Source: Deltaproteobacteria bacterium (GTDB taxonomy: Bacteria; Myxococcota_A; Polyangia; GCA-2747355; JADLHG01). From it: a DNA stretch of 64,000 nt. This document shows positions 41,116 to 49,851 of this stretch, in pieces. A program made the position numbers and the translations under genes. Location: NCBI GenBank assembly GCA_020848905.1, contig JADLHG010000083.1, forward strand, positions 146,169 through 210,168, written 5' to 3'. The notes under the pieces were generated by a model that saw nothing but the letters and a program-made list of their open reading frames with translations, was not told the DNA's origin and did not search any database. How positions within the stretch are numbered: position 1 is the stretch's first letter; each line of letters begins with the position of its first letter.

Positions 41116-42090
41116 ATGCCCATGGATGACGCACCAAATATCGCCATTTTCTGCGACTTCGAAAACATCGCCATCGGCGCCCGCGACGCGAACTTCGATG
41201 CGTTCGACATCGGGCTGGCCCTGGCGCGACTGCTCGACAAGGGCAAGATCATCGTCAAGAAGGCCTATGCCGACTGGGAGCGCTACAAGTCCCATCGGCG
41301 CGCCATGCACGAGGCGGCCTTCGAGCTGATCGAGATCCCGCACGTGTCGTACTCGGGAAAGAACTCGGCGGACATCCGGCTGGTCGTGGATGCGCTGGAC
41401 CTCTGTTACACGAAGTCGCACGTAGACACCTTCGTGGTCATGTCGGGGGACAGCGACTTCTCGCCGCTCGTCAGCAAGCTGCGGGAGAACAACAAGCAGG
41501 TCATCGGCCTCGGGGTGAAGAACTCGAGCAGCGACCTGTTGATCGAGAATTGCGACGACTTCATCTATTACGACGACCTCGTACGGATGAAGCAGAGCAG
41601 CGGCACGAAGGGTCGGGGGGGGCGCGGACGTGGCGGAGGCGGAGGCGGAGGCGGCAGCAAGGACGCGCCCAAGAAGCCCGCCACGAAGAAGTCGGAGGCG
41701 GCGGCGGCAGCGGCGGCGAAGAAGCCCGAGCTTCCCGCCGACGCGGCGGCGATGGGTCCGCCCGAAGGTCCCCGGCGGCCCGAGGCGGCGGAGGCTCCGC
41801 CGGCCCAGAACGGCGCCTCGGATGCCGACGAGACGGCTCGTCGCGAGGAGGGGATCGAGCTCGTGCTCGACACCGTCGAGGCCCTCTTTCAGGAGCGGGA
41901 CGGCAACCTCTGGGGTTCGATGGTCAAGCAGACCATCAAGCGCAAGCGGCCCACCTTCTCCGAGACGTACTACGGTTTTCGAACCTTCACGCACCTGCTC
42001 GAGGAGGCCCAGCGGCGCGGTCTCCTCGAGATCCAGAAGGACGAGAAGTCCGGCGGGTACGTCATCGTCTCTTTCGGGCCCCAGGCGTAG
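41116..42090 (+). CDS. NYN-domain protein with C-terminal LOTUS/OST-HTH domain
   Basis: Residues 8-155 are a NYN (LabA/PIN-like) nuclease fold with the acidic set D14 and N17 (FCDFENIAI), D86 (ADIRLVVDAL), D112 and D114 (MSGDSDFSPLV). A low-complexity hinge of Gly, Ala, Lys and Pro follows (about residues 165-240), with a run of eight Gly. Residues 245-324 look like a LOTUS/OST-HTH winged helix (VLDTVEALFQERDGNLWGS, FSETYYGFRTFTHLLEEAQ, YVIVSFG). NYN domains cut RNA and LOTUS domains bind RNA or G-quadruplexes, so an RNA-processing enzyme is inferred. ATG 41116 is chosen from the LabA-type start; the longer frame to 40603 is shadow. Two genes follow at 12- and 2-base spacing. Confidence 0.85.
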   Translation: MPMDDAPNIAIFCDFENIAIGARDANFDAFDIGLALARLLDKGKIIVKKAYADWERYKSHRRAMHEAAFELIEIPHVSYSGKNSADIRLVVDALDLCYTKSHVDTFVVMSGDSDFSPLVSKLRENNKQVIGLGVKNSSSDLLIENCDDFIYYDDLVRMKQSSGTKGRGGRGRGGGGGGGGSKDAPKKPATKKSEAAAAAAAKKPELPADAAAMGPPEGPRRPEAAEAPPAQNGASDADETARREEGIELVLDTVEALFQERDGNLWGSMVKQTIKRKRPTFSETYYGFRTFTHLLEEAQRRGLLEIQKDEKSGGYVIVSFGPQA

Positions 42091-42102
42091 ACCCCGCTGG
42101 CC

Positions 42103-43155
42103 ATGACGACGCATCGTTCTAGAACGCTGCTCGCCATCGCCCTGGCCCTGGTCGCCGGGGGATGCAAGCAGGCGGCGAAGCCCGAGCACGAGCTCCTCGC
42201 GGAAAAGAAGAAGCAGGAGCAGGCGCGCGTCGCCGCCCGGGCCCGGGGGGTGGATGCGGGGGGGCCCGGTCCTCGCGGCGGGGGGGCGCACGCAGGGGGC
42301 GAGGACCACGCGCACGACCACGGCGAGGCGGGCGAAGACCGCGGGCACGGCGAGCGACCCGGGTTCAGCAACCAGGATGGCGGAGTGCCCCCGGCGCTCT
42401 GGCCGACGGAGGTGCAGCGCGCCTACGGGGACCTGTATCGCGCTGCCCCGTCGGAGATGCCGCTGCTCGCCCGGCGGCTCGCGCTGCTCGGACTCCCGGC
42501 CGTGCCTGCCATGCGACAGCTCATCCGCACCAAGCGGCAGCCGCCGAAGAAGAAGGCCGCGCTGAGCTTCCTGCTGGTAGAGCTCTATGCCTTTCGGCCG
42601 GCGGAGCTCGCCAAGCTCGCGCTCGAGGGGGAGATGCCGCTCGCGCAGCACGCGGCGATCGACGCCCTCGGGCGGCTCAAGAACAAGGAGGCGACGCAGC
42701 TCCTCGCGGCCCTGAAGAAGGACGTCGAGCCGCTCGCGGAGGTCGTGGAGGTCGCGCGGAGGCGTCCCGGGTGGAACCTCACGCCGAAGCAGGTCGCGGC
42801 CCTCGACGCCATCCTGCACGCCGCCTCGGCCGCCGAGCTGAAGGAACTTCTCGACAAGCTGAGCGGCCTGGAGCTCCGCGACGGGCTCTTGCACATCGTG
42901 CGTTCGGCCGCGACGCGACCGCCGGTGGCCGCGCTCGTGGCGGAGCGCTTGGCCGCGCTCGCCGAGGGGAAACCGGGCGAGCTCCACGCGATGAGCGTGC
43001 CGCCCTATCCGGCGATCCTGCGGCTCAAGGTGGCGCAGCGCCTCCTCGCGCGCGGCAGGCCGGCGGATCGGGCGTACCTGGCGAAGCTCGCCGACACGTC
43101 GGGCGATCCGCTCGCGCCGATGCTCAAGCGTCTCCTCTCCGGGGGAGGGCAGTAG
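42103..43155 (+). CDS. HEAT-like repeat lipoprotein
   Basis: A lipobox (LALVAGGC) puts the lipid on Cys21. Residues 25-95 are a charged linker with a His/Asp/Gly-rich patch (GGEDHAHDHGEAGEDRGHGE), which could bind metal ions. The rest, about 250 residues, is helical with HEAT-like repeats: LARRLALLGLPAVPAMRQLI, LAKLALEGEMPLAQHAAIDA, ALGRLKNKEATQLLAAL, and similar. Such solenoids scaffold protein complexes. It lies 12 bases after the NYN gene and 2 bases before the DUF4336 gene, thus the middle gene of a tight operon. Confidence 0.75.
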   Translation: MTTHRSRTLLAIALALVAGGCKQAAKPEHELLAEKKKQEQARVAARARGVDAGGPGPRGGGAHAGGEDHAHDHGEAGEDRGHGERPGFSNQDGGVPPALWPTEVQRAYGDLYRAAPSEMPLLARRLALLGLPAVPAMRQLIRTKRQPPKKKAALSFLLVELYAFRPAELAKLALEGEMPLAQHAAIDALGRLKNKEATQLLAALKKDVEPLAEVVEVARRRPGWNLTPKQVAALDAILHAASAAELKELLDKLSGLELRDGLLHIVRSAATRPPVAALVAERLAALAEGKPGELHAMSVPPYPAILRLKVAQRLLARGRPADRAYLAKLADTSGDPLAPMLKRLLSGGGQ

Positions 43156-43157
43156 CG

Positions 43158-43922
43158 ATGGGCCCCAAGATCAACGTGGAGTGGAAGGTCCACGAGCACG
43201 GACCGATCCGCGAGCTCGAGGAGAATCTCTGGCTCGTCTCGGGGGAGATCCCGGGGCTGCCGATGCCCCTGCGCCGCACGATGACGCTGCTGCGCCTCGC
43301 CGACGGGCGCGTGGCGATCCACGGGGGGATCCCCCTCGACGACGGCTCGATGCGGCGGATCGAGGCCTGGGGGGAGCCCGCGCTGCTCGTGGTGCCGAAC
43401 GGCTGGCACCGCATCGACGCACCGGCCTACAAGAAGCGCTACCCGCAGCTCCGCGTGCTGTGCCCGGCGGGGGCGAGCCAGCGCGTCAGCGAGGTGGTGC
43501 CAGTGGACGGCGCGTACGACGCCTTTCCGAAGGACCCGCTGATCGCGGTGGAGACGCTGGAAGGCACGCGCCTGCGCGAAGGGGTGTTCGTCGTGCGGTC
43601 GGCCGCGCGGGCGAGCCTGATCTTCAACGATCTGTTCTTCAACCAGGCCCACCTGCCGGGCTTCTGGGGCTTCGTCTACCGCGCGATCGGCTCCACGGGC
43701 TCGCCGCGCGTCACCTGGCTCGCGCGGACCGCGATGGTCGAGGACCGCGGAGCGCTCGCCGCGCACCTGCAGCGCCTCTCGGTCGTCCAGGGTCTCGCGC
43801 GGCTCGTCCCGGGGCACGGAGAGGTGGTCGAGCAGGAGGCCCCGGCGGTGCTGCTCGCGGTCTCGGCGCGACTCCTCGGGCTGAAGAAGCCGCTCGTCAG
43901 TCCGGCTCCCACTTGGCGGTAG
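43158..43922 (+). CDS. DUF4336 protein (metallo-beta-lactamase-like fold)
   Basis: ATG 43158 starts 2 bases after the previous stop. The 254-residue product reads as DUF4336: ENLWLVSGEIPGLPMPLRRTM near the start, LLVVPNGWHRIDAPAYKKRYP, the segment LIFNDLFFNQAHLPGFWG and a final LARLVPGHGEVV. DUF4336 is related to metallo-beta-lactamase hydrolases, with His in the WHR and GHG positions but with the HxHxDH motif reduced to NGWHRID. It is therefore probably a distant, perhaps single-metal, enzyme. A frame to 42162 in another register is shadow. Its last 26 bases overlap the end of the convergent gene at 43897. Confidence 0.8.
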   Translation: MGPKINVEWKVHEHGPIRELEENLWLVSGEIPGLPMPLRRTMTLLRLADGRVAIHGGIPLDDGSMRRIEAWGEPALLVVPNGWHRIDAPAYKKRYPQLRVLCPAGASQRVSEVVPVDGAYDAFPKDPLIAVETLEGTRLREGVFVVRSAARASLIFNDLFFNQAHLPGFWGFVYRAIGSTGSPRVTWLARTAMVEDRGALAAHLQRLSVVQGLARLVPGHGEVVEQEAPAVLLAVSARLLGLKKPLVSPAPTWR

Positions 43923-44721
43923 TGCTACCGAAGCGGTAGGGGAAGGGGGCCGGCCCCGCGTGGGGAGGGCCCTTGAGGGCCTTCACGAAGGGGGCCACGC
44001 AGCGGGCGAGGCGCTCGGCGGCCTTGGCAGCGAGCGGCCCCGTGACCGTCAGGCGCGCGCTCTCCACCCGGCCCTTGGTCGAGACCGGGGCCTCGAGCTG
44101 CACGCGATAGCCCGCGCCCAGCGCGAGCCCCACCCATTCGGCACAGTCGCTCATGCCGCCGGTCCACGGGCTGGCCACCCAGCCGAAGGCGGTGCCGTAG
44201 GCGCGCCGCTCCTCGTCGCTGCCGAGCGGATAGACGGCGACGGGCCTCGGCTCGGTGCGTCGACCGAGCCTCACGCCGGGGGAGGCCACGAGCACCTGCA
44301 GCACGTAGCTCGCCTGCCCCGCGAAGGGCGGAAAGCGCAGCGTCAGGGTGTGTGGCAAGAGGCAGCTCTGGAGCTGCTCGGTGCTGCGCCGCGCCTGAAA
44401 GCTCTTCAGCTTGCCGCTCGGCTCGAGCGAAAAATCGAGGCGGTCGTGGAATTCCCCCGACACGAGGCGCTGGGTGTCCACGCAGCGGGCGATGGTGTCC
44501 GCGAGAGGCAGCAACCGCTGCAGCGCGAGGACCTTGTACTGATAGAGCCCCTCGAACTTGGACAGGTCGATCGGCGCGGTGGGGCTCGGGCGAAAGGAGA
44601 CGCCGCGCAGCTCGACCGGTCGACTCACCGTCTCCTTCGGGAGCTGGGCCGAGGCGACCGTCGAGAAGCCGAGGGGCAGCGTCGTGCACGCAACGTAGAG
44701 CAGATAGGCGAGGGCTCGCAT
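43897..44721 (-). CDS. Exported protein with possible AgmX/PglI-like segment
   Basis: ATG 44721 opens a signal peptide (LAYLLYVACTTLPLGFSTVASA). The 250-residue mature part contains CVDTQRLVSGEFHDRLDFSL and GKLKSFQARRSTEQLQSCLLP, followed by LTLRFPPF. This is the order of Cys, beta strand and RFP seen in AgmX/PglI C-terminal domains, which resemble TonB C-termini. A second, weaker version follows near the end (GRVESARLTVTGPLAAKAAERLARCV). AgmX/PglI proteins take part in gliding motility in Myxococcus. I hold the assignment as tentative. The longer open frame to 45375 is shadow of the PHP gene. Confidence 0.55.
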   Translation of the reverse strand: MRALAYLLYVACTTLPLGFSTVASAQLPKETVSRPVELRGVSFRPSPTAPIDLSKFEGLYQYKVLALQRLLPLADTIARCVDTQRLVSGEFHDRLDFSLEPSGKLKSFQARRSTEQLQSCLLPHTLTLRFPPFAGQASYVLQVLVASPGVRLGRRTEPRPVAVYPLGSDEERRAYGTAFGWVASPWTGGMSDCAEWVGLALGAGYRVQLEAPVSTKGRVESARLTVTGPLAAKAAERLARCVAPFVKALKGPPHAGPAPFPYRFGSTTAKWEPD

Positions 44722-44808
44722 GCGCGGGACTATATCGGGTGCAGGTCCCGCGCTCCAGCCGTCCCGCGGGATTGCGCCCCGGGGTCCGGCGGCCGTACCG
44801 TCTCCGCC

Positions 44809-47289
44809 ATGAAAGCTCGGCGAAGGACGTTCGCGCTCCTCCTCACCGTCGGTGCCGCCCTCGGGCTGCTCGCCGCGGCGCGCGGTCAGCGGCGCCCGTC
44901 GCCGAGGCCGCGGATGAGTCCGCTCGCTCGCGGCCCCCTGCCGGCGCGTGCGCTGGCGCCTGGGGAGGTGCAGGTGGGGCGCTATCTCTCCAGCCAGGGT
45001 CTTCCTCTCGGGCCGCGTACCCGGGGAAGGCCGGGGGACTACTTCCTGCGCTCGAGCGCGCTCGTCGCGGTGGTGCGGGCGGAGGACGGCGCGCTCGTGG
45101 ACCTGGCACCGGGACCGGCCTTCGTGGACCGCATCGGCTGGGCCCAGTTTCGCGTCTGCGACAGCCGGGGCACGCACCCCATCGCGGTCGAGCGCTACAC
45201 GCTCGTGCGGGAAGGGCGCACCGAGCTCCTGCTCGAGGGAGCCGTGCACGGCGGCCCCCGCCTCGAGGTGCAGCTGCGCTTTCGGCTCGACGGCGCGCAG
45301 GGGATCCTCGAGCTGGAGACGCGGCTCTTCAATCGGGGCGGCACCCCGCGCTTCGACGTGGAGCTCTGCGACCACCTCGGTCTGACGAACACGCCGCTCC
45401 AGCTACCGGGGCTCGGCGAGCTCCGCCCGGGGGGCCAATTCCCCCGACGGGCGAAGGCCCGCTTCGCCGCGCGCACCGAGGGGACCGAGGCCTTCGTGCT
45501 GGCGCAGCAGGGATTCGCGCCGCTCGAGCTGGCCGTCGATCCGGCGCACCCCGCGGGGGCCTTCGATCCCGCGATCGACGTGCGCTACGGCAAGGCGAGC
45601 CTGCCCCCCGGGGGGAGCCTCGTGCGCACCCGCTGGCTCGTGGCGCAGACGGGCGCGCTCCACGAGGCCCTGGCCACGGCGCTCCGTCGGGCCGGACGGC
45701 CGACGAGCTCGTTTCAACTGGATGCGCGAGCGCTTCCCGAGGACGGCCGGGTCCTCGTGCGCCGCGGCGGTCGTCCGTTTCTCGCGACCCGCGTGCGGGG
45801 GCGCGCGCGGGTCGAGCTGCCGCAGGACGGGGCGTCGTACGTCGCCAGCGCGCTCCTTCCGGGGGCGGCGGAAGGCTCTACCGTCGCGCTCTCCGCCTCG
45901 CGCGAGGTGCGCCTGAAGGTCCCGCGGCGCGGCGCGCTCGCCCTGCGCGTCGTGGACGAGCGCGGCGAGCCGTTACCGGCCAAGGTGCGCCTCGAGGGCC
46001 TCGGCGGCACCCCCGACCCGGACTTCGGCAACGCGGGCGGCCTGACCGCGGGGGCGTCGATCTACAGCCTCGGGGCGCGCGAGGTCCGGCTGGCCCCGGG
46101 TCGCTACCGTGCGACGGCCAGCCGGGGTCCCGAGTACGGCGTCGCGCAGCTCGCGGTGCAGGTGCGGGCCGACGGCACCACGCCGCTCCGGCTCGCGTTG
46201 CGCAAGCTCGTTCCGACCCCCGGGTGGATCGCTGCCGACCTGCACGTGCACTCGGCGGCCAGCTTCGATTCGCCCGATGGGCTCGACGAGCGCCTCGTCT
46301 CGGCCGCCGCCGTGGGGCTCGAGCTCCTCGTGGCCACGGACCACAACACCGTGACCGACTACGCGCGGCTGCCCGACCGGGCCCGGACGGCGCCCTGGGT
46401 GCAGGCGGTGCCCGGGCAGGAGGTCACGACGGAAGGCTACCTCTTCGGTCACTTCAACATCTGGCCGCTCCCCGACGGACGGCCCCTCGAGTGGGTGCAC
46501 ACGCGACCCGCGCAGCTCTTCGCCGAGGCGCGGCGCCGCGGCCCCTCGGTGCTCGTGCAGGTGAACCATCCCCGCATGGGGAGCATCGGTTACTTCGACC
46601 AGCTCGGGCTGGACCCGACGACGGGCCGCGCCACCTCGCCGGAGTACCGCGCCGACTTCGAACTGCTCGAGGTCTTCAACGGAGACGACCTCGATCAGCC
46701 CGCCGCCCTCGAGCGCGTCGTGTCGGACTGGTTCGCACTCTTGAACCTGGGGCGGCGCTACGTGGCCACCGCCGGCTCCGACGCGCATCGCCTCCCGGTG
46801 CAGGATCCCGGCACACCCCGCACGTTCATCCACTGGCAGCTCGACGCGCGCGAGGATGACGACGCCGTACGAGCCCGGCCCGCGCAGGTCGCGAGCGCGC
46901 TCAAGGCGGGGCGCGCGACCCTGACCAGCGGGCCCGTGGTGCACTTCTCCGTCGGGGGAAAACCGCTCGGCGCTCTCGTCCCACTGCCGAAGGGCGGCGT
47001 TCCGGCGCTGGTCGAGATCTACGCCCCCCCGCAGCAGGAGCTCCAGCGCGCGGAGCTCGTGGCCAACGGCCGGATCGAGCAGCGCTTCGCGATGGCGGCG
47101 GGTCGCTCCTTGCGCCTCAGGCAGCGCCTCGTGCTCCGCCCCGCCAAGGACACCTGGTACGTGCTGCGCGTCGCGGGGGCGTCGGCCGACCCGACCCAGC
47201 GTCCACGCCCCGTCCGCCCCTTCGCCCTCACGAACCCCATCTGGGTGGATGCCGACGGGGACGGGCGCTTCACCCCGCCGGGCTCGTAG
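44809..47289 (+). CDS. CehA/McbA-family metallohydrolase (PHP domain), exported
   Basis: ATG 44809 gives 826 residues with a signal-like hydrophobic segment (FALLLTVGAALGLLAAA). Residues 40-440 are beta-rich and of unknown role, including a carboxypeptidase-regulatory-like part (LRVVDERGEPLPAKVRLEG). The PHP phosphoesterase domain begins about residue 474 with DLHVHS (H479, H481), then LLVATDHNTVTDY, GQEVTT with an acidic ligand, VLVQVNHPRMG and AGSDAHR near its end. This motif series is that of the CehA/McbA hydrolases, named after a carbaryl hydrolase. The true substrate here is unknown, and an exported location is unusual for cytoplasmic PHP enzymes. It diverges from the AgmX-like gene; the 87 bases between them should hold both promoters. 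Confidence 0.85.
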   Translation: MKARRRTFALLLTVGAALGLLAAARGQRRPSPRPRMSPLARGPLPARALAPGEVQVGRYLSSQGLPLGPRTRGRPGDYFLRSSALVAVVRAEDGALVDLAPGPAFVDRIGWAQFRVCDSRGTHPIAVERYTLVREGRTELLLEGAVHGGPRLEVQLRFRLDGAQGILELETRLFNRGGTPRFDVELCDHLGLTNTPLQLPGLGELRPGGQFPRRAKARFAARTEGTEAFVLAQQGFAPLELAVDPAHPAGAFDPAIDVRYGKASLPPGGSLVRTRWLVAQTGALHEALATALRRAGRPTSSFQLDARALPEDGRVLVRRGGRPFLATRVRGRARVELPQDGASYVASALLPGAAEGSTVALSASREVRLKVPRRGALALRVVDERGEPLPAKVRLEGLGGTPDPDFGNAGGLTAGASIYSLGAREVRLAPGRYRATASRGPEYGVAQLAVQVRADGTTPLRLALRKLVPTPGWIAADLHVHSAASFDSPDGLDERLVSAAAVGLELLVATDHNTVTDYARLPDRARTAPWVQAVPGQEVTTEGYLFGHFNIWPLPDGRPLEWVHTRPAQLFAEARRRGPSVLVQVNHPRMGSIGYFDQLGLDPTTGRATSPEYRADFELLEVFNGDDLDQPAALERVVSDWFALLNLGRRYVATAGSDAHRLPVQDPGTPRTFIHWQLDAREDDDAVRARPAQVASALKAGRATLTSGPVVHFSVGGKPLGALVPLPKGGVPALVEIYAPPQQELQRAELVANGRIEQRFAMAAGRSLRLRQRLVLRPAKDTWYVLRVAGASADPTQRPRPVRPFALTNPIWVDADGDGRFTPPGS

Positions 47290-47344
47290 GGCAGAACAGC
47301 CTGGCGCATTCCGGCCCACCGTCGCCGCCCCGCGTCGAGAGACT

Positions 47345-47362
47345 CAAGTTCGCCCCGGTGCG
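47345..47362. repeat. Half copy of the CCCCGGTG repeat
   Basis: CAAGTTCGCCCCGGTGCG carries the left tail and left half of the hairpin core, but the right arm is lost (GACCGATG follows). It sits in the 92-base gap before the lipoprotein gene at 47382. It is the weakest member of the family in the window. Confidence 0.45.
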
Positions 47363-47381
47363 ACCGATGTAGTATGGCGTG

Positions 47382-47813
47382 ATGGTGCGGCTACCGTTGG
47401 CCTCTGTGGTTCGAGCGCTCCTCTGCGCGGCGCTCGTGGCAGCTCCAGCTCTCCTCGGTGCAGGCTGCGTCGGGGGGCGGTGTCCTCCGGGTACCGTCTA
47501 CACCGAGGGAGGCTGCTTTCCGGAGCAGAAGGCCGGCGACGGCGGCCTCCGCGACCGGGGTCTTCCGGCCGACGGCCGGCGTGACGGCCGGTCCGACGGC
47601 GGGCCGCTCGAGGATCACCTGGGCCAGACCTGCACGCAGCACTTCCAGTGCGTGGGCAAGGCCGACTTCTGCATGGCCCTGCAAGGCCAGGCCAGTGGGT
47701 ATTGCACATACCAGGGGTGCAGCACCGCCAAGAACGACTGCCCCGAGCCCTACCGCTGTCTCGATCTCTCGCAGTACCTCATCACCCTTCCGACCGCCTG
47801 CGTTAAGATGTGA
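47382..47813 (+). CDS. Small Cys-rich lipoprotein, first gene of the kinase operon
   Basis: The start is ATG 47382 (GTG 47379 is adjacent); no Shine-Dalgarno is obvious. The lipobox LLGAGC gives lipid on Cys29. The linker is Asp/Gly/Arg-rich (GDGGLRDRGLPADGRRDGRS), then about 70 residues with eight Cys: CTQHFQCVGKADFCMAL, YCTYQGCSTAKNDCPEPYRC. The pattern is like the other Cys-rich lipoproteins here. The porin gene starts 7 bases after this stop, so it heads the operon that runs to 55092. Confidence 0.7.
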   Translation: MVRLPLASVVRALLCAALVAAPALLGAGCVGGRCPPGTVYTEGGCFPEQKAGDGGLRDRGLPADGRRDGRSDGGPLEDHLGQTCTQHFQCVGKADFCMALQGQASGYCTYQGCSTAKNDCPEPYRCLDLSQYLITLPTACVKM

Positions 47814-47820
47814 GCGTTCG

Positions 47821-49287
47821 ATGCTCCGCGTGCTGCCCAGGCTCCTCGTCGCCCTGCCCCTGCTCTCCTCCGTCGCGGAGGCTCAACCCGCGAGCCAGCC
47901 CGCGTCGGCGCCCGCCGTCGCCCCGGAGTCCGCGTCCAAGCGCGAGCTCGACCAGCTGCGGCGCGAGATGGAGGTCCTCCGGCGGCAGATCAAGGCCCTC
48001 GGGCGCAAGCAGACCGAGACCGAGGAACGGGTCGCCGCGAGCGAAGAGGCGCTGCTCGAGGGGGCCGACGACTCCCGGCGCGAGGAGAAGTTCTCCATCT
48101 ACGGCTTCTTCGACGTGAGCTTTCACAAGACCTGGCTCCCCTCGGACTACGTCTACCGGGCCTTCACCGAAGAAGATCCGATGTTCGTCTTCGGCAACCT
48201 CAACATCTACTTCGACTTCAAGCCCATCCCCGACTGGCGCTTCCTCGCCGAGGTGCGCTTCCTGCTGAACCCCATCGGGGACACGTTCGCCTACGAGAGC
48301 GCGATCCTGGGCACGCAGTTCGAGCGGGCCCACACCCGGACGCGCGACCCGTCGGCCTTCAACCAGAACATCGACCTGGGCGGGATCCTCATCGAACGCG
48401 CCCAGGTCGAATGGAGCCGCATCGAGTGGTTCAACGTGACGGCCGGCCTCTTCCTCACCCCCTACGGCCTCTGGAACATCGATCACGGCTCACCGGCGCG
48501 CGTGGCGGCGAACGCTCCGATCATCTACAACTCGCTCTTTTCGGCCATGCCGGAGCGCCAGCTCGGGCTGAAGCTCTCGGGGCGCATCCCGGTCCCGGGC
48601 GTGGAACTGCGCTACGTGGCCACCGTCAGCAACGGTCGCGGGCCGGCGAACACGCTGAAGGACACCGACGTGGACAAGGCCTTCGGTGGACGCCTCGAGT
48701 TCTCCAAGTCGGGCAAGGGGTGGCGGCTCAAGCTCGGCGCCTCCGGCTACACGGGCCTCTACACCGATTTCAAGGAGGTCCTGCAGGTCCTGCCGACCCC
48801 CGAGCTCCAGCGCAAGACCACTGTCCGGTATCGCGAGACGGCGGTCGCCGGGGACCTCTCGCTCGAGCTCGGGCCGGTGACCTTCGTCAGCGAGGCCATG
48901 GCCAACTGGCGCAAGTACGAGGACAACCTCAGGCCCTCGATCCTGATCGGACCGGGGCGCGGGGGTCTCGCGGCCGATCGCGCGGCCTGGGGCTGGTACG
49001 GGACGCTGATCTATCAGCTTCCGATCCAGCGCGCGAACCTCCGCCTCTTCTCGGGGGTCTACTTCGTGGATTTCAACGACACCGTCGCGTTCGACAATCT
49101 CTTCGTCGTGAGCAGCGGCGTCAACTGGCGCATCGGCGGCGCCGTGTCGGTCAAGGTCCAGCACCAGTTCTGGACCTGGACCCGCCCGCAGCCGAGCTCG
49201 TTCATTCTCTTCAGCAACGACGAGGTGCTCGGTTTCGGCAACGGTGCGGTGAACCGCGTTATCACCCAATTAGCGGTCGCGTTCTAG
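47821..49287 (+). CDS. Outer membrane beta-barrel porin with N-terminal coiled coil
   Basis: ATG 47821 gives 488 residues with a signal peptide (VLPRLLVALPLLSSVAEA). A coiled coil of about 45 residues follows (KRELDQLRREMEVLRRQIKAL), of the kind that links porins to peptidoglycan or trimerises them. The remaining 390 residues are a barrel with alternating aromatic strands: FSIYGFFDVSFHKTWLP at the start, then NIYFDFKPIPDWRF, RQLGLKLSGRIPVPG, FSGVYFVDFNDTVAF. It ends in ITQLAVAF, with the terminal aromatic needed for BamA insertion. This matches phosphate-selective or general porins. It precedes a phosphate-binding-like gene by 9 bases, and the pairing is meaningful. Confidence 0.8.
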   Translation: MLRVLPRLLVALPLLSSVAEAQPASQPASAPAVAPESASKRELDQLRREMEVLRRQIKALGRKQTETEERVAASEEALLEGADDSRREEKFSIYGFFDVSFHKTWLPSDYVYRAFTEEDPMFVFGNLNIYFDFKPIPDWRFLAEVRFLLNPIGDTFAYESAILGTQFERAHTRTRDPSAFNQNIDLGGILIERAQVEWSRIEWFNVTAGLFLTPYGLWNIDHGSPARVAANAPIIYNSLFSAMPERQLGLKLSGRIPVPGVELRYVATVSNGRGPANTLKDTDVDKAFGGRLEFSKSGKGWRLKLGASGYTGLYTDFKEVLQVLPTPELQRKTTVRYRETAVAGDLSLELGPVTFVSEAMANWRKYEDNLRPSILIGPGRGGLAADRAAWGWYGTLIYQLPIQRANLRLFSGVYFVDFNDTVAFDNLFVVSSGVNWRIGGAVSVKVQHQFWTWTRPQPSSFILFSNDEVLGFGNGAVNRVITQLAVAF

Positions 49288-49296
49288 AACGAGGAC

Positions 49297-49851
49297 ATGG
49301 GCAGGAGCTCGCTGGGTAGGGCGGGGGTGGGGGAGGCGCGCGACCGACGGTCGCGTGGGCGGTGGCTCTTGTCCGCCGTCCTGGTCGTCGCCGCCCTGGC
49401 CGGCCCCGCACGCACCGGGGGAGCACCCAAGCCCGGAGGCGCGCACCTCGCGGTGGTCGTACACCCCGTGAATCCGCTGAAGGAGCTCTCGCTCGCGCAG
49501 CTCAAGGACATCTTTCTGAAGACGCGCACGCAGTGGGGCCTCGACCGCGCCATCGTGGTCTTCAACGCCGAGCCGCTCTCGCCGCTGCGCCTCTCCTTCG
49601 ACAAGCAGGTCCTGGGCCTCTCGGGGCAGGCGGCGGCGTCCTACTGGATCGACCGCCGCATCCGCGGACTCGGCATGCCCCCGAAGAGCGTGGGCGCTCC
49701 TTCGCTCCTCGTGCGCATCGTCGCGCGCCAGCGGGATGCCATCGGGTACGTGCCGCTCGACAAGGTCGCCGCCGGAGTGAAGGTCCTGCGCATCGAGGGG
49801 AAGGCGCCGGGGGAGCCGGGGTACGCCTTGCACCTCGAGGCGCGGCCGTGA
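49297..49851 (+). CDS. PstS-like periplasmic binding protein, short form
   Basis: The 184-residue protein has a signal (RGRWLLSAVLVVAALAGPA). The mature half matches one lobe of phosphate/PBP-like binding proteins: VVVHPVNPLKELSLAQLKDIFLK, in which LSLAQL-x2-IFL is the typical strand-helix, then IVVFNAEPLSPLRLSFDKQVL, ASYWIDRRIRGLG, and LLVRIVARQRDAIGYVPLDKV. About 160 residues is only half of a PstS, so it is a truncated family found before sensor kinases and porins in other bacteria. Its GTGA overlap with the next kinase suggests it delivers a periplasmic signal (phosphate or other anion) to it. Confidence 0.75.
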   Translation: MGRSSLGRAGVGEARDRRSRGRWLLSAVLVVAALAGPARTGGAPKPGGAHLAVVVHPVNPLKELSLAQLKDIFLKTRTQWGLDRAIVVFNAEPLSPLRLSFDKQVLGLSGQAAASYWIDRRIRGLGMPPKSVGAPSLLVRIVARQRDAIGYVPLDKVAAGVKVLRIEGKAPGEPGYALHLEARP

